From Acidovorax sp. (GTDB taxonomy: Bacteria > Pseudomonadota > Gammaproteobacteria > Burkholderiales > Burkholderiaceae_C), in assembly GCF_027492855.1 (NCBI RefSeq), contig NZ_JAPUDY010000068.1, forward strand, positions 1 through 64,000: a stretch of DNA of 64,000 nucleotides, given 5' to 3'. Positions 18,017-25,970 of this stretch are shown one piece after another. Both the position numbers and the translations under genes were made by a program. How positions within the stretch are numbered: the first letter of the stretch is position 1; every line of letters starts with the position of its first letter. The notes beneath the pieces are model-generated. The model searched no databases and was not told the origin of the DNA. It saw only the letters and a list, made by a program, of their open reading frames with translations.

Positions 18017-18964
18017 TCAGTTCTCCCGCAGGCCGAAGTACACGTCTTCGAGCGATGGTTCGTGAATCTGCAGATCCATCAGCGCTGTGCCCAAGGGCGC
18101 CAGCGCGCCGAGCACGGCCATCTTGCTGTCGCGCGGGCAGTCCAGGCGCAGACCTTCCGGCGTGACGGTTGAGGTGATGCTGGGCAATGCAGTCAGTGCT
18201 TGCAGGGCCGCAGGCCGGTCGGCCTCGGCCAGCGTGAGGTGAATGGCCAGCGGCATGTGTGTCTGCTCGCGCAGCGCCTGCACGCTGCCCAGGGCCTGCA
18301 GCTTGCCTGCAGCCAGAATGGCGAGGCGGTCCACGCGCTCTTGCAGCTCGGCCAGGATGTGCGAGGTGATGACGATGGTCACGCCGCCCGCCTGCAGCTC
18401 GCGCAGCGTGGCGTAGAAGTCGCGGATGGCCTGTGGATCGAGGCCGTTGGTGGGCTCGTCCAGCAGCAGCACCTGGGGCTCGCCCAGCAGCGCCTGCGCA
18501 AACCCGAGGCGCTGGCGCATGCCCTTGGAGTATTCGCGCACGGCGCGTTTGCCCGCATGGGCCAGGCCCACGCGCTCCAGCAGCGCGGGGCATTGCGCAA
18601 GCGGCGCACCTTTGAGGCGGGCAAAGAAGCGCAGCGTTTCCAGCCCGTTCAGGTTGTCATACAGCACCACGTTCTCGGGCAGGTAGCCCAGGTGGCGGCG
18701 GGCGGCGCGAAAGTCGCGGCCCTGCACCGTAGCGCCGCCCACGCGGATCTCGCCCGCCGTGGCGGACACCAGGCCCAGGATCATCTTGAACAGCGTGCTT
18801 TTGCCTGCGCCGTTGTGGCCGATGAGGCCGAAGATCTCGCCGCGTTCCACACGCAGGTCGATGCCGTCCACGGCATGCAGGGCGCCGTAGTGCTTGTGTG
18901 CGCCCAGCACCTCGATGGCGGGGGCTGCGGCCTTCAGGTCAATGGGGGGGGGATTGCGTGTCAC
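18017..18964 (-). CDS. nosF: NosF, ABC ATPase for CuZ maturation
   Basis: 315 residues, one nucleotide-binding domain: GLIGHNGAGKSTLFKMI (Walker A, about 48-64), YSKGMRQRLGFAQALLG (signature), VLLLDEPTNGLDP (Walker B) and ITSHILAEL (H-loop). It drives NosY and contacts the periplasmic NosD. The start codon is GTG at 18964, 26 bp inside the end of nosD; GGAG lies about 12 bp upstream. No closer ATG would keep the N-terminal strand AIEVLGAHKHYG intact. Confidence 0.95.
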   Translation of the reverse strand: MTRNPPPIDLKAAAPAIEVLGAHKHYGALHAVDGIDLRVERGEIFGLIGHNGAGKSTLFKMILGLVSATAGEIRVGGATVQGRDFRAARRHLGYLPENVVLYDNLNGLETLRFFARLKGAPLAQCPALLERVGLAHAGKRAVREYSKGMRQRLGFAQALLGEPQVLLLDEPTNGLDPQAIRDFYATLRELQAGGVTIVITSHILAELQERVDRLAILAAGKLQALGSVQALREQTHMPLAIHLTLAEADRPAALQALTALPSITSTVTPEGLRLDCPRDSKMAVLGALAPLGTALMDLQIHEPSLEDVYFGLREN

Positions 18965-20210
18965 GCCAGTGGCTCCGTTCGATGTTGTAGGGCCGCATGC
19001 GGGGTTTGGGGTCTACCACCGTGGGTACGCGCAGCACGGGAAACTGCTGGCCCACCAGGCGCAGTGCCTGCACGGCGGGGCTGGCCAGCAGCAGCTTGAT
19101 GGTGGGGTGGCGCCAGGTCAGGCGGTCCACCATGTCGTTGGCTTCGTAGGGCACGTCGCCCACGCCGTTGCCATCGCGGTCCCAGCCCAGGTAGTTGCTC
19201 CAGTGGTTGCCGCTCTCGGTGCCCCAGCGCTCGTCGCGCGCGCCCACGTAGCGCACCTGTTCGCGGTTGGCGATGAAGTCGTTGCCCTCCACCTTGTTGT
19301 TCTTGGAGCCCGCCGACAGGTGCACACCCACGGTGTTGCGCGTGACGAGGTTGCCGCGCAGGGCGATGTATTCCACGTCGTAGATGAAGAAGCCGCGGCC
19401 GTTCTCGGCCACCACGTTGTTCTCGACCACCGAGTCCTGCAGGGTGCGCAGCATGATGCCGTGGTCGCTGTTGCCCCAGGCGCGGTTGTTGCGCACTACC
19501 TGGTCGCGCACCTCCATCAGCGCAAGGCCCCCTCGGTTGTTGTAGGTGTCGTTGTCCTCCCACAGGTTGTAGTAGGAGTTCATGTAGTGCGTGCCGTAGC
19601 GGCTGTGGTGCAGCCGGTTGCCTCGGAAAACGGCATGGTGCGACACGTCTACATACAGCGCGTCGCGCACAAAGCTGATGTGGTTGCCCTCGATGCGCGC
19701 GCCCTTGGTGTTGTACAACTGCACGCCGTTGCCGCGCTGCGACGAGCTTACGTCGCGCAGGCCGGTGATGGTGTTGCCAAGCACCTGCACGTCGTCGGCC
19801 TTCTCGATCCACAGGCCGAACAGGTTGTAGGTGAGGTCGTTGTTGCGCACCACGGCGCGGTGGGCGCCGGGGTAGAGGTAGATGCCTGCGTTCTGGTCCT
19901 TCAAGCTGTGGCCCGAGTCGCGCACGATCAGGCCTTCGATCACCACGTCGGGCGCGGTGACGCGGATGGTGTCGCCCTGCTGCCCACCGCTGAGCGTGGG
20001 GCGGCCGATGCCGCGCAGGGTCAGGGCCTTGTCGATGCGCAGGTTCGCGCGGTACAGGCCGCGCTGCACCTCCACCGTGTCGCCCGGCGCGGCAGCCGCG
20101 ATGGCGGCCTGCAGGTCCTGGCCGGGGCGCACTTGCACCGTGGCTGCGCTGGCGGGCAGGGCGAGCAGCGCCGCCATCCCCGCAAAAAAGAGCGCAAGGG
20201 GAGGCTTCAT
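18939..20210 (-). CDS. nosD: NosD, periplasmic copper-site assembly protein
   Basis: 423 residues. A type I signal peptide (MKPPLALFFAGMAALLALP, cut near ASA-A) is followed by a right-handed beta-helix of CASH/NosD repeats, for example DTVEVQRGLYRANLRIDKA, NDLTYNLFGLWIEKADDV and NRLHHSRYGTHYMNSYYNLW (repeat units read separately). It acts with NosFY on the periplasmic side. The start at 20210 is two bases after the nosR stop. The same frame is open far upstream into nosR, but only this ATG gives a signal peptide. Ends inside nosF by 26 bp. Confidence 0.95.
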   Translation of the reverse strand: MKPPLALFFAGMAALLALPASAATVQVRPGQDLQAAIAAAAPGDTVEVQRGLYRANLRIDKALTLRGIGRPTLSGGQQGDTIRVTAPDVVIEGLIVRDSGHSLKDQNAGIYLYPGAHRAVVRNNDLTYNLFGLWIEKADDVQVLGNTITGLRDVSSSQRGNGVQLYNTKGARIEGNHISFVRDALYVDVSHHAVFRGNRLHHSRYGTHYMNSYYNLWEDNDTYNNRGGLALMEVRDQVVRNNRAWGNSDHGIMLRTLQDSVVENNVVAENGRGFFIYDVEYIALRGNLVTRNTVGVHLSAGSKNNKVEGNDFIANREQVRYVGARDERWGTESGNHWSNYLGWDRDGNGVGDVPYEANDMVDRLTWRHPTIKLLLASPAVQALRLVGQQFPVLRVPTVVDPKPRMRPYNIERSHWRDTQSPPH

Positions 20211-20212
20211 CG

Positions 20213-22834
20213 TCACGCAAACCCCACCGCGGCCTTGATGGCCAGGAACAGAGCCGCGCCGATCAGCAGGTTCTTGAAGCCCACGTAGCTCAGCATGTCC
20301 ATCACGCCTGCCACGCGGTACTGGTCGCGCCACCAGGGGCCGTCTTTCACATAACGCTTGCCCGACAGGCGGATCAGCACCTCGTACATGCTCCAGCCAA
20401 ACCACCAGCCGATGATGGCGCCGGACGATAGCGTGCCCATGGCGGTCATTACCCAGGCCACGCTGGCGGCCACGGCGAGCGAGAAGCCAGCGACCTGCAG
20501 CGCGCGCCGCGACGCCCAGCCCTCGCGGCTCCAGGGCCACAGGTGGTCCACCAGCTCCAGCCACATCCAGCGCAGGCCGCGTGCATTGGCCTTGTGCTGT
20601 GGATGTGCCGGTGGTGTGGGCATGCGTGGGTCGGGGCCTTTGGCGGCCTTGGCGGCGATCTGGTCTTCCACGGTGGCGGGGTAGATCGGGATGAAGTAGC
20701 CGTTGGCGCCGATGGGCGTGATGGCCAGGCCATCCTTTTCGCGGCGCTTGCGCTCCTTGGCCAGGGGCGGGCAGCCCTTGGTGTCGGTATAGAGAATCAT
20801 GCAATCGAGGCAGTGCAGGCACTCGCGGTGGTCGATGCGGCCCTCGGCATCGATCGCCTGCGCGCCGCAGCCCACGGCGCAGGCCTTGCAGCTGTTGCAG
20901 TCCTGCTTGCGCTTGAGGCCAAACCAGCGGAACGTGCTGGGCATGGCCAGCGAGGCGCCCAGCGGGCACAGGTATTTGCAGTAGGGGCGCTCGATGAAGA
21001 TAGAGAGTCCCAAAATTGCCGCCACGAACAGGCCAAACGGCCACGCACGGTTGGTCACGCCCACAAGGAAGGTGGTCTTGAACGGCTCCACCTCGGCCAG
21101 CTTTTCGGCCAGGCCCATCGAGAACATCGACACCAAAAGCAGTCCGAAGAAGATGGCGTACTTGAGCCATTTGAGCCGGTCGTGCCATTTTTGCGGCAGC
21201 TCGGTCTGAAAGCGCTTGAGACCCACCAGGCGTGCCACCTTGTAGATGGCTTCGGACAGCGAGCCGAAAGGGCACATCCAGCCGCAGAACAGGCCGCGCC
21301 CGAACAGGAACACGGTGACGATGATGAAGATCCAGAACAGGAAGATGAACGGGTCGGACAGGAACAGCGACCAGGTCCACTGGAACAGCAGCGAATGGAA
21401 CCAGGTCAGCACCTGCGTGATGGAGGGCTGTGCCATGGCGCCAAAGCCCACGAAGACGATGGACAGCGTCCAGGCCGTGTATTTGAAGGCGTTGACCGGC
21501 CACTTGTTCTTGTGGGTGGACAGGCGCGTGAGCTTCTCGCGCAGGGCGTACACCACGGTGACGGCGATCAGCAGCACGGCGAACAGCGCGATCTCCACCG
21601 CGCGTGACTTCCACACGCGCACCCAGGGTGCGTCGGGTTCATTGATGGTGGGGCGCCCGCCCTGCAGCAGGGCGGCGGGTAGCCAGTAGGGGGTGTCGAA
21701 GCTGGTGAAGCTGCGCGTACCGGTGGCGCGGTCCACGCGGTTGCCCAGAAAACTCAGCTTCCAGGGGTAGGCGGCCGAGAACGCGGGTGAGCGGATGATG
21801 AAGATGACGGACTCGTTGTACGACGGGGCGCCCGCAGCCTCGATGCCATACAGGTTGAGCGCATCCAGGTCGCGGAAAGTGAAGGCGTCGGCCCCCTGGC
21901 GCACCTGTATCCGGTCGTAGATGCCGCCGCGCACGAAGCCCGAGCCCTTGAACGATTCCTTGCCGCCGGTGCGGATGATGAAAAGAGCGTGTTCGCCCTC
22001 CTTGAGTTGCTGGCGCAGATTGTTCCAGCCGTTGTTGCCCAGCACGCTTTTGCCCAGGTCGGGGTGGTTCAGGTCGCCGAACCACAGCTCGATGAAGGGC
22101 TCGGGGCCTTTGTCCAGCCCCACTTGCTCGGGCGCCACCCGCAGGCGCTGCACGGTGCCTTGCTGTACCAGCTCGGCCCAGGTGAGGGGTTTGCCGGTTT
22201 CGGCATAACGGGCCGGTTCGCGCACCGTGGGCGCGAGGATGCCCACCTGCCGCGCCACGGCCGAGCCCGAGGCCATCATGACCTGGTTCTGCGCGATGAC
22301 AGTGACGGTGGCACCCGAAATGGCGTCGAGGCCAATCACGTCCTCATCGGGGCGTGACTGGCCGACCTCGATCTTGTCGGCCACCGATTTGCCCAGGTAC
22401 TGGTCGTTGAACTTGAGCAGCGCGGATTCGGGGATGCCCAGCAGCAGGATGGGCTCGGAATGTTTGAGCACCTTCACGCCCACAAAGCGGCCCTGTGTGT
22501 CCATGCCGATCAGAGTGACCACAGGCTTGCCCGAGTAGGCGGGGGTGTCGGTGATGTCGGTGGAAAGCATGACGTAGCCCAGCAGCTTGCGCGGCTCGCT
22601 GGCGTGGTCGTAGGCCTCCACATAGGGCGGCTGGCCCTTGCGTTCAGAAAAATACGTGGCCCCCGGAAACACGTCCTTGCAGGGCACCAGGGCGCACATG
22701 TCGCGCGCGCTGGCCAGCTCTGCGGGCAGTTCGGCCTCATAAGCGCCTCCAGACGCATGGGCGCGTGGCACCAGCCAAAGGGCCAGCAACAAGGCCAGAA
22801 GAAGTGCGGCGAACCGCCGACCGAGGGATATCAT
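20213..22834 (-). CDS. nosR: NosR, membrane electron-transfer flavo-iron-sulfur protein for N2O reduction
   Basis: 873 residues, longer than many NosR (about 700-780). Order of parts: signal peptide (1-28), periplasmic FMN-binding domain with LDAISGATVT (Thr near 176 is the likely FMN-threonyl site, modified by NosX/ApbE), membrane spans from about 415, polyferredoxin-type motifs GLFCGWMCPFG and YCKYLCPLGA, then cytoplasmic [4Fe-4S] motifs CNSCKACAVGCG and CLHCLDC (about 650-690), and further C-terminal spans (about 770-870) that account for the extra length. It passes quinol electrons toward NosZ and is needed for nos expression or activity. No good Shine-Dalgarno is visible; a family A repeat lies just upstream. 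Confidence 0.95.
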   Translation of the reverse strand: MISLGRRFAALLLALLLALWLVPRAHASGGAYEAELPAELASARDMCALVPCKDVFPGATYFSERKGQPPYVEAYDHASEPRKLLGYVMLSTDITDTPAYSGKPVVTLIGMDTQGRFVGVKVLKHSEPILLLGIPESALLKFNDQYLGKSVADKIEVGQSRPDEDVIGLDAISGATVTVIAQNQVMMASGSAVARQVGILAPTVREPARYAETGKPLTWAELVQQGTVQRLRVAPEQVGLDKGPEPFIELWFGDLNHPDLGKSVLGNNGWNNLRQQLKEGEHALFIIRTGGKESFKGSGFVRGGIYDRIQVRQGADAFTFRDLDALNLYGIEAAGAPSYNESVIFIIRSPAFSAAYPWKLSFLGNRVDRATGTRSFTSFDTPYWLPAALLQGGRPTINEPDAPWVRVWKSRAVEIALFAVLLIAVTVVYALREKLTRLSTHKNKWPVNAFKYTAWTLSIVFVGFGAMAQPSITQVLTWFHSLLFQWTWSLFLSDPFIFLFWIFIIVTVFLFGRGLFCGWMCPFGSLSEAIYKVARLVGLKRFQTELPQKWHDRLKWLKYAIFFGLLLVSMFSMGLAEKLAEVEPFKTTFLVGVTNRAWPFGLFVAAILGLSIFIERPYCKYLCPLGASLAMPSTFRWFGLKRKQDCNSCKACAVGCGAQAIDAEGRIDHRECLHCLDCMILYTDTKGCPPLAKERKRREKDGLAITPIGANGYFIPIYPATVEDQIAAKAAKGPDPRMPTPPAHPQHKANARGLRWMWLELVDHLWPWSREGWASRRALQVAGFSLAVAASVAWVMTAMGTLSSGAIIGWWFGWSMYEVLIRLSGKRYVKDGPWWRDQYRVAGVMDMLSYVGFKNLLIGAALFLAIKAAVGFA

Positions 22835-22842
22835 GGGACTAT

Positions 22843-22894
22843 CTTTTTGATAGCTGCTAGCGCTTATTGAATAAGCGCTAGGGGCTAATTTGAT
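22843..22894. repeat. Family A palindromic repeat between nosR and nosZ (best copy)
   Basis: TTTTTGATAGCTGCTAGCGC, then TTATTGAATAAGCGCTAGG. The core GCGCTTATT/AATAAGCGC is a clean palindrome. It sits 9 bp from the nosR start codon, inside the nos transcript, so it will be part of an mRNA stem-loop that could affect nosR translation. Confidence 0.88.
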
Positions 22895-22977
22895 CTAAAT
22901 ATGGGCGCCATCTATGTAACTGGCGCGCCCCAGGCCAGGGCAGCCGAGCAAGGGCCGCCCCGCAGCGAGGGCTGCGT

Positions 22978-23016
22978 CCCCCTTCCCGAATCGCGCAGCG
23001 ATTCGAGAGAAGGGGG
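22978..23016. repeat. Inverted repeat after nosZ
   Basis: CCCCCTT...AAGGGGG outer arms and CGAATCG/CGATTCG inner arms form a long stem-loop about 34 bp past the nosZ stop. No T-run follows in either direction, so it more likely protects the nosZ transcript or tunes the nosZ/nosR ratio than ends transcription. Confidence 0.7.
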
Positions 23017-23049
23017 ATGGCGCGCAGCGCCTCAGGGGGATCGCTCCAG

Positions 23050-24975
23050 TCAAGCTTCCACAATCATCCGAGTGCGCATCTCCAGGTGCAGCGCATGGCA
23101 GAAGTGCGTGCAGTAGCACCAGAACACACCGGGCTTGTCGGCCACAAAACTCACCGACTTGGTCTCCAGCGGGTTCACGATGAAGTTCACGTTGTAGTTC
23201 GGGATCGCAAAGCCGTGCGTCAGGTCTTCGATCTTGTCCAGGTTGGTCAGGATCAGCGTGACCTCGTCACCCTTCTTGAGCTTGAACTCGCGCAGGCTGA
23301 ACGCGGGGGCTTGCGACGTCATCTTCACGGTGACCTTCTTGCCGCTGCGGAACACGCCAGACTCCTTGGGGTCCTTGATCGCCAGTGGAGAGTCGTCCAG
23401 CGCGTACACCTGCTTGGGGCGCACCAGGTCACGCTTGAAGATGATGAAGTCATGGGGCTCGCCACGCACGGGGTGGTCGGCCACCAGCACCATCTTGTCG
23501 CCCGAGATGTCGATGAGCTGTTCGTTCTCGGGGTGCAGCGGCCCCACGGGCAGGAAACGGTCCTTGGAGAACTTGCAACCCACGGCCAGGAACTTGCCGT
23601 CGGCGGCCTTGGTTTCGGACTGCGAGGCGTTCAAGTGGCCCGGTTGGTATTGCACGTCCAGGCGGTCTACCACGTACTTGGCGGTCTTGTCGCCCGCGTG
23701 GAACTTGATGGCAGCCTCCACGTTCCACTTCACGACCTGGCTGTCCAGGAAGAGGGTGGTGTAGGCATTGCCACGGCCATCGAAGGCGGTGTGCAGCGGG
23801 CCCAGGCCCAGCTCCACTTCGGCCACGATGGCCGAGTCCAGCTTTTCGAGCTTGCCTTCGAAGTAGTCGAGCACCTTGGCCAGTTCGATCACGGTGCCGG
23901 TGGGCGAGAGCTTGCCAGCGCAGATGAAGTACTTGCCGTCGGGGCTGGCGTTCACGCCGTGGGGGTTCTTGGGCACGGACACATAGGCCGTGAGGGCCGT
24001 TTTTGGGTCCTTGTTGGCTTCGTGTGTGCCGTCCACCACGGGCACCTTGCTGCTGCCGATGGTCTTGAACTTGCCCGCCTTCACGGCGGCCTCGATGCGG
24101 GCCACGTTGAAGAACAGGCAGGCGTCGCGTTCGGCGGACATCATATCCTCGTACTTGGCGCCCATCTCCACGTTGTATTGGTTGGTGGCGGCCAGCTTGC
24201 CGTCGTACGAGGTGGCGACCAGATCGCAGTTGCCGTCGATCAGCACTTGCCAGCGCACTGCCATGGTTTCGGCATCGACGCAGCTGAACAGGGAGTGGTA
24301 TTTGCTGGCGTCTTCGGTGCCCGTGTTGGGCAGGGGGATGGCGAACTCACCGCCGCAGAACACGCGCGTGGTGTAGTTGATGGCCGGGTCCACCGGGTCG
24401 GCTTTGTCCGGGAAGATGCCGTGAAAGCCCTGCACGTTGGGCAGCTTGGTGATCTTGTCGCACACGAAGTAGTCGAGGCGGATGCGCGCGATGCGGCTGT
24501 TGATCTTGTCGTTGATCCAGGCGTAGCGGCCGTCGTAGTTGCCGTCTTTGTACGAGGCATGTGTGTGGTGGGTGTCGGCCACCGTGTATTCGAGGCTGCC
24601 ATCGGCCTTGGTGCCCATCACGGCCTTGGACTCATTGGTGATGCCCCAGCCCACCAGCGCGTCGGGCACGAAGCAGGGGATGCGGGTGATTTCGCGGCCG
24701 GAGGGCAGGCCCAGCACGCGCATGTCGCCGGTGTGGCCGCCGCTCCACAGGCCGTAGTAGGTGTCCAGCTCACCGGGCTTGAGGTGCACGTTGGCGCCAG
24801 CGGTTCCGTGGCTGGCTGCGGGGGCTGCAGGGGCGGGTGCTGCTGGTGCTGCAGCGCCGGGCTTTTCATTGCAGGCAGCAACGCCTGCCGTCAGCCCCAC
24901 CAGGGCGGCTGTGTTGATGAAACTGCGTCGGCCCAGGCCCGTGGTTGGCAGTGGGCTGTCTTTTCTCTCGTTCAT
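23050..24975 (-). CDS. nosZ: NosZ, nitrous oxide reductase (clade I, Tat-exported)
   Basis: 641 residues; reduces N2O to N2 in the periplasm with CuA and CuZ centres. A Tat signal is clear (LGRRSFINTAALVGL, about 14-28). The beta-propeller carries CuZ ligands, including DTHHTH (about 121-126), and the C-terminal cupredoxin has the CuA motif FWCYCTHFCHALHLEM (about 617-632). The export signal ends in GVAAC (Cys 35) followed by a Pro/Ala linker, so the protein may be a lipoprotein, unlike the textbook soluble enzyme. AGAGGAAACC precedes the ATG. It is the first structural gene of the nos operon after a small leader gene. Confidence 0.97.
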   Translation of the reverse strand: MNERKDSPLPTTGLGRRSFINTAALVGLTAGVAACNEKPGAAAPAAPAPAAPAASHGTAGANVHLKPGELDTYYGLWSGGHTGDMRVLGLPSGREITRIPCFVPDALVGWGITNESKAVMGTKADGSLEYTVADTHHTHASYKDGNYDGRYAWINDKINSRIARIRLDYFVCDKITKLPNVQGFHGIFPDKADPVDPAINYTTRVFCGGEFAIPLPNTGTEDASKYHSLFSCVDAETMAVRWQVLIDGNCDLVATSYDGKLAATNQYNVEMGAKYEDMMSAERDACLFFNVARIEAAVKAGKFKTIGSSKVPVVDGTHEANKDPKTALTAYVSVPKNPHGVNASPDGKYFICAGKLSPTGTVIELAKVLDYFEGKLEKLDSAIVAEVELGLGPLHTAFDGRGNAYTTLFLDSQVVKWNVEAAIKFHAGDKTAKYVVDRLDVQYQPGHLNASQSETKAADGKFLAVGCKFSKDRFLPVGPLHPENEQLIDISGDKMVLVADHPVRGEPHDFIIFKRDLVRPKQVYALDDSPLAIKDPKESGVFRSGKKVTVKMTSQAPAFSLREFKLKKGDEVTLILTNLDKIEDLTHGFAIPNYNVNFIVNPLETKSVSFVADKPGVFWCYCTHFCHALHLEMRTRMIVEA

Positions 24976-24995
24976 GGTTTCCTCTCTAGGGTGGC

Positions 24996-25355
24996 TCAGT
25001 TAAAAAGGGGTGGTGCACGTGCGGGTGGGCGCAGTGCGGCCCCTCCCGGTGCGAAAAGCCGCGCATGAAAGCGGGGCTCGAAGGGGGGTGTGGCAGCAGC
25101 GGTGGCTGCCACATGAAGGATGGGTGGCGGAGCATCGGCCGCCAGGCACAGAGGGCAGTCCAGGCTGGCCCCGCTGGTGGTGGTGGCCATGCCGTCGGCG
25201 GCTTTCACCACCAGTTGGACGCTGCCAGAGCCAGTGCAGACCAGCTCCATGCCGCGGGGGGAGACCAGGGGCGACGCCACTGCCACCCCAAGTGCCATGA
25301 CAAACCATGCCAGTACCCACAGGCGCAGTGTTCGCAGGGCATGGTGGCTTTGCAT
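24996..25355 (-). CDS. DUF2946-like small secreted protein heading the nos operon
   Basis: 119 residues. Signal-like N-terminus (RLWVLAWFVMALGVAVASP), then a short body with ELVCTGSG and SLDCPLCLAADAPPP. The hydrophobic start, the C...CPLC spacing and the Pro-rich tail resemble DUF2946 proteins, which often lie beside copper genes; a copper role here is plausible but unproven. The last codons are 20 bp from the nosZ start, so the genes are probably cotranscribed. The predicted FNR-dependent transcription start falls at about 25356, one base before this ATG, so the message would be leaderless or translation starts further in (for example at the Met near 25298). Confidence 0.62.
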   Translation of the reverse strand: MQSHHALRTLRLWVLAWFVMALGVAVASPLVSPRGMELVCTGSGSVQLVVKAADGMATTTSGASLDCPLCLAADAPPPILHVAATAAATPPFEPRFHARLFAPGGAALRPPARAPPLFN

Positions 25356-25404
25356 GGGGTTGATAATAGATTCACATAATATGTATCAATTTGATGTGGA
25401 TCAT
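25356..25404 (-). promoter_or_regulatory. FNR/DNR-type promoter of the nos operon
   Basis: TTGAT-GTGG-ATCAT at 25391-25404 matches the FNR-family box TTGAT-N4-ATCAA with one mismatch. On the minus strand TATTAT lies at 25368-25363, exactly where the -10 of a class II FNR promoter belongs when the box is centred at about -41.5; this sets the start near 25356. On the plus strand no -10 is found at the same distance. Activation under low oxygen or NO is therefore predicted for nosZ and the genes behind it. Confidence 0.78.
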
Positions 25405-25551
25405 GTTTTGGCGGCGTCCGCCTCTGCCCAAAAGTGCCTCTTGCACCTACAGTCAATACGCCGGTCTGAAGAGGGCCTGGGCGCGGCCCGCGATGCTGCG
25501 GCCAGGCTCTGCCGGATAGCGATTTCAACGACAAAGAACAGGATGAATGCG

Positions 25552-25959
25552 ATGCAAAAGAAAACCATGATGGTCGCCGTGGCGATCCTGGCCGCGCTGC
25601 TGAGCGGCTGTGGCGACAAGAAGCCCGAACCCACCTCCGCCGCCGCGCCCGCACCTGCTGCGGCGCCAGCGCCTGCCCCTGCAGCGGCCCCCGCCGTGGC
25701 AGAGAACGAACTGGGCAAGAGCGTGTTCGGCAAGACCTGCGCCATGTGCCATGCCGCTGGCGTGGCCGGTGCTCCCAAGCCCGGTGACAAGGCCGACTGG
25801 GGCCCGCGCATTGCCCAGGGCAAGGACACGCTGTACAAGCACGCGATCGAGGGCTACACCGGTGCCAAGGGCATGATGCCCGCCAAGGGCGGCGCGGCCA
25901 ACCTGGCGGATGCCGACGTCAAGGCTGCCGTGGACTACATGGCCGACAAATCGCTTTGA
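25552..25959 (+). CDS. Cytochrome c5-type lipoprotein
   Basis: 135 residues. Lipobox LLSGC (Cys about 17), a long Ala/Pro linker, then one c-type haem domain: CAMCHAAGVAGAPKPGD (CxxCH, about 66) with the distal Met likely in GAKGMMPAKGG. This is the class I c5 pattern. It should be tethered in the periplasm and pass electrons between membrane oxidoreductases and NosZ or other reductases; the partner is inferred from position, diverging from the nos operon and followed 11 bp later by nosX. The ATG at 25552 has AGGA 8 bp upstream; ATG 25543 is an alternative. Confidence 0.88.
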   Translation: MQKKTMMVAVAILAALLSGCGDKKPEPTSAAAPAPAAAPAPAPAAAPAVAENELGKSVFGKTCAMCHAAGVAGAPKPGDKADWGPRIAQGKDTLYKHAIEGYTGAKGMMPAKGGAANLADADVKAAVDYMADKSL

Positions 25960-25970
25960 CCGGAGGCGCC

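Noticed and set aside
18939-21614. A single 891-codon frame covering nosD and part of nosR
   Set aside because: The nosD frame is simply open upstream through nosR; only the ATG at 20210 gives a signal peptide and sits at the nosR stop.
25391-25439. The FNR box acting on the cytochrome gene
   Set aside because: No -10 lies at the right distance on the plus strand (CCCAAA at the expected place).
25120-25551. A longer cytochrome frame starting at 25120
   Set aside because: It would cover the FNR promoter and antisense of the DUF2946-like gene; the lipoprotein signal starts only at 25552.
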